In this document: positions 17,719 to 28,811 of the stretch, piece after piece | Layout of the letters: every line of letters begins with the position of its first letter | How positions within the stretch are numbered: the stretch's first letter is position 1 | Source: Mesorhizobium shangrilense | GTDB lineage: Bacteria > Pseudomonadota > Alphaproteobacteria > Rhizobiales > Rhizobiaceae | Direction: 5' to 3' | Assembly (NCBI RefSeq): GCF_040537815.1 | Contig: NZ_JBEWSZ010000006.1 | Coordinates: 62,001 to 126,000 of the forward strand | Length of the DNA: 64,000 nt | The notes under the pieces: generated by a model | Databases searched by the model: none | What the model saw: only the letters and a program-made list of their open reading frames with translations | What the model was told of the DNA's origin: nothing | Program-made: the position numbers and the translations under genes

Positions 17719-19077
17719 TCACGTCCTTCCAGAAAAACGGTCCGCCCACCATGGGGTCGGATCGACGGGTTTTCCATCCTTGCGGAACTCTACATAGAGT
17801 TCCGGCGTGGCATCCAAAGTCTTCGTCGCCGAGGTGCTTGCCACCCTGGCCTCTGCCATCGCGCCGACCGGCTCTCCTGCGAGCACTGACTGGCCAGTCG
17901 CGACACTGATTCTGCTCATCCCGGCCAGGACGACATGATAGCCGTCACCTGCGTTCAGGATCAAGAGTTGTCCATAAGAGCGAAACGGCCCCGCATAAAG
18001 CACATTCCCATCCGCCGGCGCGGTGACGATGGCTCCCGATTGTGTCGCAACCATGTCGCCCTGCATCACCGCGCCGTTACCGTCGTCAGTGCCGAACTTC
18101 CGCTTGATCTTGCCGGTAACCGGCAGACCGATCTGCCCCTGCAGCGCCGAAAACGGTGTTGCGGCGGCAAGGCGATTGGCCTCCGGCACGGGCAGCGACG
18201 CCAGTTCCGTCGATGTTCCGGCCTTGTCACCGGTTGCCTTGTCATCGCCGGTCGCCTTGGCGTCGGCCGCCGCCTGGCGCGCGGCCTCGGCCGCCTTGCG
18301 GTTCTTGTCGGCCTCGGTTTCCAGCGAGGCGATCAGGTCCTTCAGGCTGGTGGCCTTGGCCGCCAGGTCCTGGGAGCGCTGCTTTTCGGCGGCCAGTTCC
18401 GTTTCCGTGTCCGATTCGAGCTTCTGCTTGGCCTCGAGCAGCATGCTCAGTCGCTTCTTTTCGGCCACCTGATCCCCGACCGCCGCCGTCAGCCGCGCCC
18501 GCTCGGCCTCGATCGAAGCCGTCACCCGCGCCTGCTCCTTGAGGTCGGCCAGCAATGTGTCGGTCTGCTGGCGCAGTTCCGGCACGACAGCGCCCAGCAG
18601 GATGGCGCTGCGCACCGAAGACAGCGCGTCCTCCGGCTTCACCAGGATCGCCGGCGGCGGGTTGAGCCCCATGCGTTGCAGGGCGCCGAGCACCTCGGCC
18701 AGCACGTCGCGACGCGCCAGCAGCGAGGCTCGGATCTTCTGTTCCTGGTCCTTCAACCCTTCCAGCTTGCCGCCGATGTCCTCGATGTCCTGGCCGAGCT
18801 TCTGCTCGGTCATCGCCGACTGGATCAGTGCCGCCGTGATCGAGGCATGATCCTTCTTGACCGCCGCGATGTCGGCGGCAAGCTTGGCCAGCCGCTCGGA
18901 CGACAGCGTGATCTCCTTCGAGACCCGCTCGTACTCGGCGCGGCTCTGGTTCGGATCAGGGGCTGTGTCGAGCGGGTTTTCGGCCCGCGCCACGCCAAGC
19001 GAAAGCAGCACTGCCGCCGCTGCCAGGCAGCTGCGCGTGCGCCAAAAGCCCGCTCTCGATTTTCCCTGCTCAGACAT
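17719..19077 (-). CDS. envC: EnvC-like murein hydrolase activator (coiled coil + degenerate LytM)
   Basis: 452 residues: a signal peptide (SCLAAAAVLLSLGVARA), a long coiled coil to about residue 290 (RAEYERVSKEITLSSERLA and LKDLIASLETEADKNRKAAE), then a C-terminal M23/LytM domain (GLPVTGKIKRKFG, APADGNVLYAGPF, GYHVVLAGM, PELYVEFRKDG). The zinc ligands of active LytM enzymes are not all present, as in EnvC, which activates amidases rather than cutting murein itself. Placed directly before ctpA, the usual rhizobial arrangement. Confidence 0.88.
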   Translation of the reverse strand: MSEQGKSRAGFWRTRSCLAAAAVLLSLGVARAENPLDTAPDPNQSRAEYERVSKEITLSSERLAKLAADIAAVKKDHASITAALIQSAMTEQKLGQDIEDIGGKLEGLKDQEQKIRASLLARRDVLAEVLGALQRMGLNPPPAILVKPEDALSSVRSAILLGAVVPELRQQTDTLLADLKEQARVTASIEAERARLTAAVGDQVAEKKRLSMLLEAKQKLESDTETELAAEKQRSQDLAAKATSLKDLIASLETEADKNRKAAEAARQAAADAKATGDDKATGDKAGTSTELASLPVPEANRLAAATPFSALQGQIGLPVTGKIKRKFGTDDGNGAVMQGDMVATQSGAIVTAPADGNVLYAGPFRSYGQLLILNAGDGYHVVLAGMSRISVATGQSVLAGEPVGAMAEARVASTSATKTLDATPELYVEFRKDGKPVDPTPWWADRFSGRT

Positions 19078-19214
19078 TGAAGCCCGATTCTATGCGTGGC
19101 TTCGTTAACGAACCATCAACCATGTTCGAAAGCCCCCTGTGCGCGCGATATCGCTGTATATTGGGGCAAAAATCCGGGCGGCCGACGCTTATCCACTGCG
19201 GATATCCGATCGGC

Positions 19215-19697
19215 TCACGACCGATGATACGGATGGCCGGAGAGGATCGTGGCGGCCCGGTAGAGTTGCTCGCCCAGCATGACCCGGACCAGTTGGTGCG
19301 GCCATGTCATCATGCCAAACGACAGCACCAGGTCGGCCTGGTCGCGCAGCGATTGATCGTGGCCGTCGGCGCCGCCAATGGCGATGACCATCGCCTTGCG
19401 GCCGCCGTCGCGCAGCAGGCCGATACGTCCGGCGAAATCTTCCGATGAAAATCCCTTGCCGCGCTCATCGAGCAATATCAGCGCGGTGCCCTGCTGCAGC
19501 AGGGTCTGCAGTTTCTGGCCTTCCTCGCGCCGGCGCTCGTTTGCGGTCTGGGCGCGACCTTCCGCGATCTCGGCAATGCCGGCAAATTCCAGCCCGACTG
19601 CGGGGCCGCTCTTGGCGAAGCGCTCGAAATAACGGTCGGCGAGTTGCTTCTCGGGGCCGGCTTTCATCCGGCCCACGGCATGAACGGTAATCTTCAT
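19215..19697 (-). CDS. rlmH: 23S rRNA (pseudouridine1915-N3)-methyltransferase
   Basis: 160 residues, a SPOUT-class methyltransferase. The start MKITVHAVGRMKAGPEKQL, the SAM-binding part ALILLDERGKGFSSEDFA and AMVIAIGGADGHD, and the end WPHQLVRVMLGEQLYRA are diagnostic. It methylates pseudouridine 1915 in helix 69 on 70S ribosomes. The gene lies about 20 bp downstream of rsfS, the common bacterial pair. Confidence 0.95.
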   Translation of the reverse strand: MKITVHAVGRMKAGPEKQLADRYFERFAKSGPAVGLEFAGIAEIAEGRAQTANERRREEGQKLQTLLQQGTALILLDERGKGFSSEDFAGRIGLLRDGGRKAMVIAIGGADGHDQSLRDQADLVLSFGMMTWPHQLVRVMLGEQLYRAATILSGHPYHRS

Positions 19698-19716
19698 CCT
19701 TACCTCGAAGAGACGC

Positions 19717-20181
19717 TCAGTGGAGGGTCTCTTCCTCTAGGTCCGGCGACTGCCACATCTTTTCCAGATTGTAGAAGTCGCGAACTTCGGGCCGGAAGAC
19801 ATGGACGATGATGTCGCCAGAATCGATCAGGACCCAGTCGGCGCCTGCCAGTCCTTCAACGCGCGCCGTGCCTAGACCGGCATCCTTGAGCGCCTTGAGG
19901 AGATGATCGGCGACAGCCGCGACATGACGGTGCGATCTGCCCGATGCGACGACCATATAGTCGCCGAGGCTCGATTTTCCCTGAATGTCGATTGAGACGA
20001 TATTTTCGGCCTTGGAGTCTTCCAGACTGGCAAGGACTGTCTTGATGGCGCGGGACACGGCGTCGTTTACGCTGATCCCGGCCGGCGAAGGCACAATGTC
20101 GGCCCTCTTCCGCAGTGCTGTTCTCAGTGTATTTCCTTTCGCAGCAAGAACAACCAAATCACCCTTCAAAGCAGGCGACAC
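19717..20181 (-). CDS. rsfS: Ribosome silencing factor
   Basis: 154 codons from a GTG at 20181. The conserved core begins near residue 38 (VNDAVSRAIKTVLASLED) and includes SIDIQGKSSLGDYMVVASG, SHRHVAAVADHL and ADWVLIDSGDIIVHVF. RsfS binds L14 and blocks subunit joining in starvation. Most homologues have about 110-130 residues, so the true start may be 20 or more codons later; no ATG is available in that part and the GTG is kept with reservation. It precedes rlmH on the same transcript. Confidence 0.88.
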   Translation of the reverse strand: MSPALKGDLVVLAAKGNTLRTALRKRADIVPSPAGISVNDAVSRAIKTVLASLEDSKAENIVSIDIQGKSSLGDYMVVASGRSHRHVAAVADHLLKALKDAGLGTARVEGLAGADWVLIDSGDIIVHVFRPEVRDFYNLEKMWQSPDLEEETLH

Positions 20182-20336
20182 CGCTTAGATAGGCAGAGTT
20201 CCGTTGCAGTTTCAAGACGGGCGCCCGCTGCGGGTGAACGTATCGCTGTCACTGTGGTTCCGCTGCAATCCCGAAAAGATCGGAACCCACGCCGCCGGCA
20301 TGGGTTATCGGCTCATCGACCAACCGGAATCCTGCC

Positions 20337-21188
20337 ATGCCGATCGACCCGCAAAACGCCCTTCTCACCGTCCAGGCCGGCCTCGCGCAGCTCTCAACGC
20401 TGATCGTCTCCTACGCTTTCTCGGCCATTGGTGCCGTCATCCTGCTGGTTGTCGGCTACATCGTCGCCGGCCTCGCCGAACGCTCGATCTTCGCCGGCCT
20501 CGGCCACATCCACGGTTTCGACGCGACGTTGCGGCATTTCTTCTCGAAGATCGTCCGCTATGCCATCCTGATCCTTGTCACCATCATGGTACTCGGCCAG
20601 TTCGGCGTGCAGACCGCGTCGATCATCGCCGCCATCGGCGCCATTGGCCTGGCCATCGGCCTGGCGCTGCAGGGCACGCTGCAGAACATCGCCGCCGGCA
20701 TCATGTTACTGGCGCTGCGACCGTTCCGCATAGGCGAATCCGTCGAGGTCGGTTCGATTGCCGGGACGATCGAAGAGATCGGCCTGTTCGCGACAAGCCT
20801 GCGCACCGCCGACGGTATCTATATCCTGGCGCCCAATTCGACGCTTTGGAGCCAGCCGGTGCGCAACTTCAGCCGCAACGGCGTGCGCCGTGGCGACGTC
20901 ACGCTCAGCATCGGTTCCTGGAACGACATCGACCGGGCACAGAAGACGCTGCTCGCCATTGCCGCCGCCGAACGGCGGGTCAAGCGCGAGCCCGCCCCCA
21001 TCGCCTTCGTGGCGACCTTGGGCGACAGCACAGTCTCCATTGCCCTGCGCTACTGGACATCATCAGCGGATTTCTTCGCCACCCAGACCGATCTCGTCAA
21101 GCGCGCCAAGCAGGAATTCGACAACGAAGGCATTTCGATCCCGCTGCCGCCGCCGCAAGCGCCGCAACCGCAAGCGCGCCGGCAATAA
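20337..21188 (+). CDS. Small-conductance mechanosensitive channel (MscS family)
   Basis: 283 residues. Three N-terminal membrane segments are seen (about 26-50, 68-92 and 98-125). The pore-lining helix is GAIGLAIGLALQGTLQNIAAG, here named by its ends GAIGLAIG and QNIAAG, then the beta domain RPFRIGESVEVGSIAGTIEE and LAPNSTLWSQPVRNFSRN. It releases solutes on osmotic downshock. The gene interrupts the otherwise minus-strand nadD-rsfS order and its stop abuts that of the MFS gene. Confidence 0.9.
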   Translation: MPIDPQNALLTVQAGLAQLSTLIVSYAFSAIGAVILLVVGYIVAGLAERSIFAGLGHIHGFDATLRHFFSKIVRYAILILVTIMVLGQFGVQTASIIAAIGAIGLAIGLALQGTLQNIAAGIMLLALRPFRIGESVEVGSIAGTIEEIGLFATSLRTADGIYILAPNSTLWSQPVRNFSRNGVRRGDVTLSIGSWNDIDRAQKTLLAIAAAERRVKREPAPIAFVATLGDSTVSIALRYWTSSADFFATQTDLVKRAKQEFDNEGISIPLPPPQAPQPQARRQ

Positions 21189-22487
21189 TCAATTGTCCCT
21201 GTGCTTGGCCTGATCGTCGGGCGCGAAGGCGAGTTCCACCGGCAGGGGTGCCTGCGCCGTCATCGGCGCGAACGTGCCGGTCTCGGCGGCGGGAACGGCT
21301 TGTGTCGTAATCACCCGCCAAAGCACGAACACGCAGAAGGCAGCGGCGATGACGATGGCCACGTAGATGAAGGCCTGCGTTCCGTAGACGGCGGAAAGCG
21401 CGGTCACGATGCCCGGCACGACGAAACCCGCCAGCGACCACGCAAACAAAAGCGAACTGGACAGCGCCACCATGTCGTCCTTGCCGGCGCGATCGGCGGC
21501 ATGCGCGCTGGACAGCGAATAGATCGATTCCGACGCGCCGTCCCAGATGATATAGATCACCATCAGCGTCGCCAGCGCACCGCCGTCGAAGCCGAGCGCA
21601 AAAATACCCGCCGCCATGGCGAGCGCCGAGGCGCCCATAAGCACATAGCGGCGGTCCGTGCGGTCGGAAATCCAGCCGAGCGGGATCTGCAGGATCAGCG
21701 TGCCAAGCGGCATCGACGACAGCAGCAATGCCACGTCGGCCTGGCTGTAACCCTTGGCGGTGGCGTGGATCGGCGCAAAACCGGCAATCGCCATGGACAG
21801 GCCGCCGACGGCAAGCATGCCGGCGACACCCACCGGGGAAATCCGCCAGGCGCGCCGGAGCGCCACTGACGCCGCCTGCGGTGCCGGCGGTTGGCGAAGC
21901 CTGGTCAGGCCGACAGGAAGGATCGAAAGTGCCGTGAAGACGATGCCGACCAACGGTCCTTCAGCGGTCCTGATGTCTATCAGCGCCGAGGCGGCATAAC
22001 CGACGCCAAGCCCCGCGACATAGGCAACGTAGAAGAAGGCCATGACCCTGCCGCGTATCGCATTGGCGACGACATCGTTCAGCCAGCTCTGCGCGACGAT
22101 GAACAGGCCGCATATGGCGAAACCGTAGAGTGCGCGCGCGGCGATCCACAAAAGCGGGTGTGGCCCCGCACCGACAGCCGCGTTGGACAGTGCGATCAGC
22201 GCCGACAGCACCATGAAGGCGCGGGCGTGTCCCACCCTGCGCACCAGCGGTCCAGTCAGGATGCAGCCGGCGAGGCCACCGGCCGACAGGCCGGTGACGA
22301 TAAGCCCGGCCCAGGTCGGATCGAAGCCCTCGACGCCAAGCCGCACCGGGATGTAGGCAAACATCAGCCCGTTGCCGACGGCGATCAACGCCATCGACAG
22401 GATGACACTGGTGATCGCGATCAGCGGCGTCGGCTCATGGCCCTGTTCCGGATCGATCCTGGCGCGGCTTTTGTCGAGAGTTGTCAT
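21189..22487 (-). CDS. MFS transporter
   Basis: 432 residues with twelve predicted membrane spans. The loop between spans 2 and 3 has LVRRVGHARAFMVL, and the corresponding second-half loop is GWISDRTDRRYVLMGASAL, both forms of the MFS cytoplasmic signature. The first span is ITSVILSMALIAVGNGLMFAY. The family (YcaD/CynX-like) exports or imports small molecules by proton coupling; the substrate cannot be read. It ends at the stop of mscS on the other strand and is not part of the neighbouring housekeeping operon. Confidence 0.85.
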   Translation of the reverse strand: MTTLDKSRARIDPEQGHEPTPLIAITSVILSMALIAVGNGLMFAYIPVRLGVEGFDPTWAGLIVTGLSAGGLAGCILTGPLVRRVGHARAFMVLSALIALSNAAVGAGPHPLLWIAARALYGFAICGLFIVAQSWLNDVVANAIRGRVMAFFYVAYVAGLGVGYAASALIDIRTAEGPLVGIVFTALSILPVGLTRLRQPPAPQAASVALRRAWRISPVGVAGMLAVGGLSMAIAGFAPIHATAKGYSQADVALLLSSMPLGTLILQIPLGWISDRTDRRYVLMGASALAMAAGIFALGFDGGALATLMVIYIIWDGASESIYSLSSAHAADRAGKDDMVALSSSLLFAWSLAGFVVPGIVTALSAVYGTQAFIYVAIVIAAAFCVFVLWRVITTQAVPAAETGTFAPMTAQAPLPVELAFAPDDQAKHRDN

Positions 22488-22554
22488 GCTCGCTCAGGAT
22501 TGCCCAGGAAACAGGCAAATGCAGCCGTAAAAGCGACATGAGCGGGACGGCCGC

Positions 22555-23193
22555 TCACCCCTTCGCCATCCTGCGGATCGCGCTCGATGACAGCGACGAT
22601 CGCGGGCCGTGGATGAACGTCCAGGCCGGCGCCTTCATCCGGGCAAGGCGTGGCGCATCGCCTTCGTCGACGCGCGCGTAGTCGAAGGTCTTGGCGACGA
22701 CCGACGACAGGAACGACAGTGTCGCCCCGGGGCGGTCGATGACGGCGATCGGGAAGGTCATGACGATCTCGCGCCAGCGTTGCCAGCGGTGGAAGTCACG
22801 CAGCGAGTCGGCACCCATGATCCAGACGAAGTCGACACCGGGATTGCGCGCCTTGACCAGCGCCAGCGTGTCGGCGGTGTAGCGGACATGATGGGCGGCT
22901 TCGAAGGCGGTGACCTTGATCTTCGGGTTCTTGGCGATCTGCTCCGACAGCTGCAGCCGATCCGCCAGCGGCGCCAGTTCCCGTGTGCTCTTCAGCGGAT
23001 TGCCTGGCGTCACCATCCACCACAACTGGTCGAGCGCCAGCCGCCGCAGCGCAATCTCGGCGACCAGCGCGTGGCCGGCATGCGGCGGATTGAACGAGCC
23101 GCCGAACAGCCCGACAGCCAGCCCCCTCTCGGCATGCGGCATCTTCAGATATCGATGCCCAATATCCGGCAAGGACAGGGAATTGTCGCTCAA
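22555..23193 (-). CDS. nadD: Nicotinate-nucleotide adenylyltransferase
   Basis: 212 residues. [20 protein letters not shown] near residue 28 holds the nucleotidyltransferase (H/T)xGH motif, and [17 protein letters not shown] and [12 protein letters not shown] (the ISSTxIR equivalent) complete the set. It makes deamido-NAD in NAD synthesis. The start overlaps the proA stop by ATGA, so the two are translationally coupled, as in other Rhizobiales. Confidence 0.95.
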   Translation of the reverse strand: MSDNSLSLPDIGHRYLKMPHAERGLAVGLFGGSFNPPHAGHALVAEIALRRLALDQLWWMVTPGNPLKSTRELAPLADRLQLSEQIAKNPKIKVTAFEAAHHVRYTADTLALVKARNPGVDFVWIMGADSLRDFHRWQRWREIVMTFPIAVIDRPGATLSFLSSVVAKTFDYARVDEGDAPRLARMKAPAWTFIHGPRSSLSSSAIRRMAKG

Positions 23194-24476
23194 GGCCGTA
23201 TCTGGCCGGACCCGCGCACGCGGTATTTGAACGAAGTCAGTTGCTCGACGCCGACCGGGCCGCGCGCATGCATCTTGCCGGTGGCGATGCCGATCTCGGC
23301 GCCCATGCCGAACTCGCCACCATCGGCGAACTGCGTCGAGGCGTTGTGCAGGAGGATCGCCGAATCGATTTCGTTGAAGAAACGCTCCACGGCCTGCGCG
23401 TCCTCGGCGACGATCGCCTCGGTGTGATGCGAGGAGAACGTCTCGATGTGCTCGATCGCACCGGCCACACCGTCGACCAGCTTCACCGCGATGATGGCGT
23501 CGAGATATTCGGTCACCCAGTCGGCATCATCAGCCGGCTTGGCGTCGAAGAACACTTTCAGCACTTCGGCATCGGCATGGATCTCGCAACCCGCGGCGCG
23601 CAGCGCGTCGAGGATCGGCACCACATGTGTTGAAGCGACGGCATGATCAATCAGCAGCGTCTCGGCGGCGCCGCAGACGCCGGTGCGCCGCATCTTGGCG
23701 TTGACGGCGATCTTGACGGCCATGTCGAGATTGGCCGAGCGGTCGACATAGAGATGGCAGATGCCTTCGAGATGGGCGAAGACCGGCACCCGCGCCTCGT
23801 TCTGGACGCGCTCGACAAGGCTTTTGCCACCGCGCGGAATGATGACGTCGAGCGTGCCGCCGAGTCCTCTGAGCATCTCGCCGACAGCGGCGCGGTCGGT
23901 TGTCGGCACCAGCTGGATGGCGTCTTCCGGCAGGCCGGCGGCCTTCAGCCCTTCGACGAGGCAGGCATGGATGGCAGCCGATGAATTGAGCGAATCCGAG
24001 CCGCCGCGCAGGATGACGGGATTGCCGGCCTTGAGGCAGAGCGCGCCGGCATCCGCCGTGACGTTCGGCCGGCTTTCATAGATGACACCGATGACGCCGA
24101 GCGGCGTGCGCACGCGCTCGATATGCAGGCCGTTCGGCCGGTCCCATTCGGCGATGACGTCACCGACCGGGTCGCGCAGCCCGGCGATCTCGCGGATACC
24201 CTGAGCCATGGCATGGACACGCGCCGGCGTTAGTTTCAGCCGGTCCATGGAGGCGGCCGACAGGCCTGATTCCTCGCCATTCGAGATGTCTATGGCGTTG
24301 GCGTCGAGGATACCGCCTTCCCGGGCAACAATCGCCTCAGCCATGGCGACAAGCGCCGCGTTCTTGGCGGCGGTCGCGGCAATGGCCAGCGGTCGGGCGG
24401 CAGCACGGGCGCGACGGCCGATGTCAGCCATCAGCGCAGCAGCGTCATCCCCGGATTTTTCATGCAGCTTCAGCAT
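23190..24476 (-). CDS. proA: Glutamate-5-semialdehyde dehydrogenase (gamma-glutamyl phosphate reductase)
   Basis: 428 residues, second enzyme of proline synthesis. Seen: [39 protein letters not shown] in the form [14 protein letters not shown], the catalytic cysteine region [14 protein letters not shown] and the C-terminal [15 protein letters not shown]. It follows proB with a 3-bp gap and overlaps nadD. Confidence 0.96.
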   Translation of the reverse strand: MLKLHEKSGDDAAALMADIGRRARAAARPLAIAATAAKNAALVAMAEAIVAREGGILDANAIDISNGEESGLSAASMDRLKLTPARVHAMAQGIREIAGLRDPVGDVIAEWDRPNGLHIERVRTPLGVIGVIYESRPNVTADAGALCLKAGNPVILRGGSDSLNSSAAIHACLVEGLKAAGLPEDAIQLVPTTDRAAVGEMLRGLGGTLDVIIPRGGKSLVERVQNEARVPVFAHLEGICHLYVDRSANLDMAVKIAVNAKMRRTGVCGAAETLLIDHAVASTHVVPILDALRAAGCEIHADAEVLKVFFDAKPADDADWVTEYLDAIIAVKLVDGVAGAIEHIETFSSHHTEAIVAEDAQAVERFFNEIDSAILLHNASTQFADGGEFGMGAEIGIATGKMHARGPVGVEQLTSFKYRVRGSGQIRP

Positions 24477-24479
24477 GGC

Positions 24480-25634
24480 TCATCCTCCGCTTACATCACC
24501 CGCAGCCAGCACCTGGTCACCGGCAAAGCTCACCACCAGATCGTCGCGGTGGATCATCGCCGAACGCGCCTCATAGCCAAGCACGGTTTCGATTTCCGCT
24601 GTCTTCAGGCCAGCGATCCTTACGGCATCGGCGGCATCATAGGCAACCAGCCCGCGCGCGATCTCGCGGCCCTCGGGCGACAGGATCGCCACGGTATCGC
24701 CGCGCGCGAAATTGCCGCTGACCAGCTTGACGCCGGCCGGGAGCAGCGACTTGCCCGACTTGAGCGCGCCGATGGCTCCCGCATCGACGGTGAGCCGCCC
24801 CGCCGGTTCGAGCTGCCCGGCGATCCAGGTCTTGTAGCCCTTCACCGGATTGCTGCTCGGCCGGAAGAAGGTCGCGCGTTCGCCGCGCTCGATCGCCATC
24901 AGCGGCGACAGACGGGTGCCAGAAGTGATGATCATGGCGGTGCCGGCGGCGGTGGCGATCTTGCCGGCATCGAGTTTGGTCCGCATGCCGCCGCGCGACA
25001 GTTCGGACGCGGCGGCTCCAGCCATCGCCTCGATGTCCGGCGTGATGCGATCGACCACCGGGATGAATTTTGCTTCCGGGTCCTTGGCCGGCGGCGCCGT
25101 GTAGAGCCCGTCGATATCGGAGAGCAGCACCAGCAAGTCCGCGCCCATCATCGTCGCGACACGCGCCGCCAGCCGGTCGTTGTCGCCATAGCGGATTTCG
25201 GAGGTCGCCACCGTGTCGTTCTCGTTGATGACCGGCACCGCCTTCATCTTCAAGAGCGTCGAGATCGTCGCCCGCGCATTGAGATACCGCCGGCGTTCCT
25301 CGGTGTCGCCAAGGGTCAAAAGAATCTGGCCCGATTTCAGGTCGCCCTTGCCGAGCGCGTCCGACCAGGCGCCGGCCAGCGCGATCTGGCCAACGGCAGC
25401 GGCCGCCTGGCTCTCTTCGAGTTTCAGCGCCCGCTTGCCAAGGCCCAGAATAGTGCGGCCGAGCGCGATGGCACCGGACGACACGACGAGGATCTCGGCA
25501 CCGCCCTGGGCCAGCACGGCGATGTCGTCGGCCAGCGAAGCCAGCCAGTCGCGCTTCAGGCCTGTTGCACGGTCGACGAGCAGTGCCGAGCCGATCTTGA
25601 CGGTGATGCGCCGGTATTTCTTCAGCGACTGCAT
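24480..25634 (-). CDS. proB: Glutamate 5-kinase
   Basis: 384 residues: an amino-acid kinase domain ([52 protein letters not shown]) and a C-terminal PUA domain from about residue 285 ([18 protein letters not shown]). It phosphorylates glutamate and is the feedback-controlled step of proline synthesis. It lies between obgE (4-bp gap) and proA. Confidence 0.96.
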   Translation of the reverse strand: MQSLKKYRRITVKIGSALLVDRATGLKRDWLASLADDIAVLAQGGAEILVVSSGAIALGRTILGLGKRALKLEESQAAAAVGQIALAGAWSDALGKGDLKSGQILLTLGDTEERRRYLNARATISTLLKMKAVPVINENDTVATSEIRYGDNDRLAARVATMMGADLLVLLSDIDGLYTAPPAKDPEAKFIPVVDRITPDIEAMAGAAASELSRGGMRTKLDAGKIATAAGTAMIITSGTRLSPLMAIERGERATFFRPSSNPVKGYKTWIAGQLEPAGRLTVDAGAIGALKSGKSLLPAGVKLVSGNFARGDTVAILSPEGREIARGLVAYDAADAVRIAGLKTAEIETVLGYEARSAMIHRDDLVVSFAGDQVLAAGDVSGG

Positions 25635-25638
25635 GGCA

Positions 25639-26715
<1,077 letters not shown>

Positions 26716-26788
26716 TTAGCCCTTGCTCTAAACCAAGGCGGGGCGAAGGGCGAGGCCGTTTTGCTAGTGCGGCCGGAGAGATGGCGCA

Positions 26789-27652
26789 ATGAAGGTTGCA
26801 ACCTACAATATCCAGTATGGCATCGGCCTCGACGGGCAATACGATGTCGGGCGCATTGCGGACGCCGTGCGCGGCGCCGACGTGATCGCGCTGCAGGAGG
26901 TTACCCGCAACAACCCCAGGAACGGCGGACGCGACATGGTCGCCGAACTCGGCGAAGCGCTGCCTGATTACTTTGCCGTCTATGGCAGCAATTTCGAAGC
27001 CAATATCGGCTCGCGCATCGAGAACGGCCGCGCTGTCACCACGACCTTCCAGCTCGGCAACATGATGCTGTCGAAGACGCCCATTCATCTGTCGCGCAAC
27101 CTGCTTCTGCCGCGCAGCCGCAGCTTCGAGGTCATGAATTTCCAGCGTGGCGCGCTCGAGGCACTGATCGAGACGCCGCTTGGTTTCATCCGCTTCTATT
27201 CCATCCATCTCGATCACCGCAGCCCGGTTGAACGCGCCAGCCAGATCCAGTTCCTGCGCCAGCGCCTGCTGAATTATGCGCTGGAAGGCGGCGCACTGTC
27301 CGGCGTCGCCGAGATCGGCCTGCCGGAATTGCCGCATCCCGAAGCCTTTGTCGCCATGGGCGATTTCAACATGCTGGCCGGCTCGCCCGAATATGTCGAA
27401 CTGGCCGGCCGGCCCGACCATGAATTCGGCATGCCGCTGACCGCTGACTTTGCCGTCGATGCCGCATTGCGCCTCAACGTTGCCGATCTCCTCACGTGGG
27501 TCGATCCCAGACGACCCGAAGATGCCAGCCGCCACAAGCGCATCGACTATGTCTTCACCAGCGCTTCGCTTGCCCGCTCGCTGAAGCGCCTCTGGGTCGA
27601 CCGGCAAGCCGTCGGCTCCGACCATTTGCCGGTCTGGATCGAGTTGGGCTGA
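26789..27652 (+). CDS. Endonuclease/exonuclease/phosphatase family protein
   Basis: 287 residues of the DNase I/ExoIII-like metal phosphoesterase fold. Motifs in order: MKVATYNIQYGIG, the catalytic glutamate in ALQEVTRNN, SIHLDHRSP, MGDFNMLAGSPEY and the C-terminal KRIDYVF with SDHLPVWIEL. There is no signal peptide, so it acts in the cytoplasm on nucleic acid, inositol phosphate or another phosphodiester. The gene lies on the opposite strand between obgE and the GNAT gene. Confidence 0.85.
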   Translation: MKVATYNIQYGIGLDGQYDVGRIADAVRGADVIALQEVTRNNPRNGGRDMVAELGEALPDYFAVYGSNFEANIGSRIENGRAVTTTFQLGNMMLSKTPIHLSRNLLLPRSRSFEVMNFQRGALEALIETPLGFIRFYSIHLDHRSPVERASQIQFLRQRLLNYALEGGALSGVAEIGLPELPHPEAFVAMGDFNMLAGSPEYVELAGRPDHEFGMPLTADFAVDAALRLNVADLLTWVDPRRPEDASRHKRIDYVFTSASLARSLKRLWVDRQAVGSDHLPVWIELG

Positions 27653-27737
27653 TCTCATCCTGAGGCCCACGCGCCGAGGTGTGTTGAGATTCAGGTCAGC
27701 CATTCGCAGGCCGGTATCACCTGAATATCAGCACACA

Positions 27738-28325
27738 TCAAAAGTGGACCCAGTTCCTGAGACTCGTCCAGGTCTTCCTGTCGAGCCGGTAACGCTCGAC
27801 CGGCACCTGGCCGGCGACGATCGAGTTCAGCATGCCCTGTCCGGCATACTGGAAGCCGCATTTGTGGATGACCCGGCGCGACGCCGGATTGATGACCCGC
27901 GTCGAGGCATGCAGCACCTGGATCGTCGTCTTCTGAAAGGCGAGGTCGACCAGTGCGTGCGCGGCCTCCGTCGCGTAGCCACGCTTCCAGTGGGGCTCGC
28001 CGATCCAGTAGCCGAGTTCCAGGCCACGGTCCGTCGTGTTGAGGCCGGCACAGCCGACGAATGTGTCGGTGCCGGACAGCGTCAACGCATAGGCGATGCC
28101 GGCGCGGCGCGACTTTGTCATGGCAAGGAAGGCACGCGCCTCGGCCTCGCCATAGGGATGCGGCATGCGGGCCAGCATTTCGGCGACGTGACGGTTATCA
28201 GCGAGTTCGACCAGCTGCGCGATGTCCTCTTCGCGGGGTGCGCGCATCACCAGCCGCTCGGTGACCAGCACCGGGCAGTCTATCGCGTAACTTTCGTCAT
28301 CCGTGTCTTCAGCTTCGGCAACCAT
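27738..28325 (-). CDS. GNAT family N-acetyltransferase (RimJ/RimL-like)
   Basis: 195 residues. Pattern of the RimJ/RimL branch: LVTERLVMRAPREEDIAQLV, FVGCAGLNTTDRGLELGYWI, HWKRGYATEAAHALVDLAF with the acetyl-CoA-binding Q/RxxGxG/A variant RGYATEA, and STRVINPASRRVIHKCGF. A GNAT gene downstream of rpmA is standard in Rhizobiales. The acceptor is unknown. Confidence 0.9.
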   Translation of the reverse strand: MVAEAEDTDDESYAIDCPVLVTERLVMRAPREEDIAQLVELADNRHVAEMLARMPHPYGEAEARAFLAMTKSRRAGIAYALTLSGTDTFVGCAGLNTTDRGLELGYWIGEPHWKRGYATEAAHALVDLAFQKTTIQVLHASTRVINPASRRVIHKCGFQYAGQGMLNSIVAGQVPVERYRLDRKTWTSLRNWVHF

Positions 28326-28349
28326 TTCAGTTCTCCAGGCGCAAGAAAA

Positions 28350-28375
28350 AGGGGAGATGGAAACCCATCTCCCCT
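28350..28375 (-). terminator. Rho-independent terminator after rpmA
   Basis: On the minus strand AGGGGAGATGG pairs perfectly with CCATCTCCCCT around a four-base loop and is followed by TTTTTC. It lies between rpmA and the GNAT gene and should end the rplU-rpmA transcript. Confidence 0.85.
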
Positions 28376-28443
28376 GATCCTTTTCCTGGCTTTTCCAGAC
28401 ACCGGTTCCCGAGATGGGCGCCGGTGTTCTAGTGCGGAACCGG

Positions 28444-28713
28444 CTACTCCGCTGCTTTGGTAATCGGGTTCACCGATACGTAGGTTCGGCCATTGGCTTT
28501 TTTGTTGAACGTCACGGCGCCGGATTCGAGCGCAAAAAGCGTGTGGTCAGTACCCATGCCGACATTGACGCCGGGATGCCACGTGGTGCCGCGTTGACGA
28601 ATGATGATGTTGCCCGGGATGACGGCTTCGCCGCCGAATTTTTTCACGCCCAGGCGCTTGGAATGCGAGTCGCGACCGTTGCGCGACGAGCCGCCAGCTT
28701 TCTTGTGTGCCAT
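28444..28713 (-). CDS. rpmA: 50S ribosomal protein L27
   Basis: 89 residues: [20 protein letters not shown] is the invariant L27 start, followed by [20 protein letters not shown] (end of first and start of next part) and [17 protein letters not shown]. The N-terminal tail reaches the peptidyl-transferase centre. Cotranscribed with rplU. Confidence 0.98.
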   Translation of the reverse strand: MAHKKAGGSSRNGRDSHSKRLGVKKFGGEAVIPGNIIIRQRGTTWHPGVNVGMGTDHTLFALESGAVTFNKKANGRTYVSVNPITKAAE

Positions 28714-28811
28714 CTAACTACTCCGTTGCGCCGCAAGGCGCCTAAAAGCTCTTATGAACGCGCAAGCGTTCCGTTTCAAGTCCGATCCGGCAACTCGGTG
28801 CGCCGGAAATG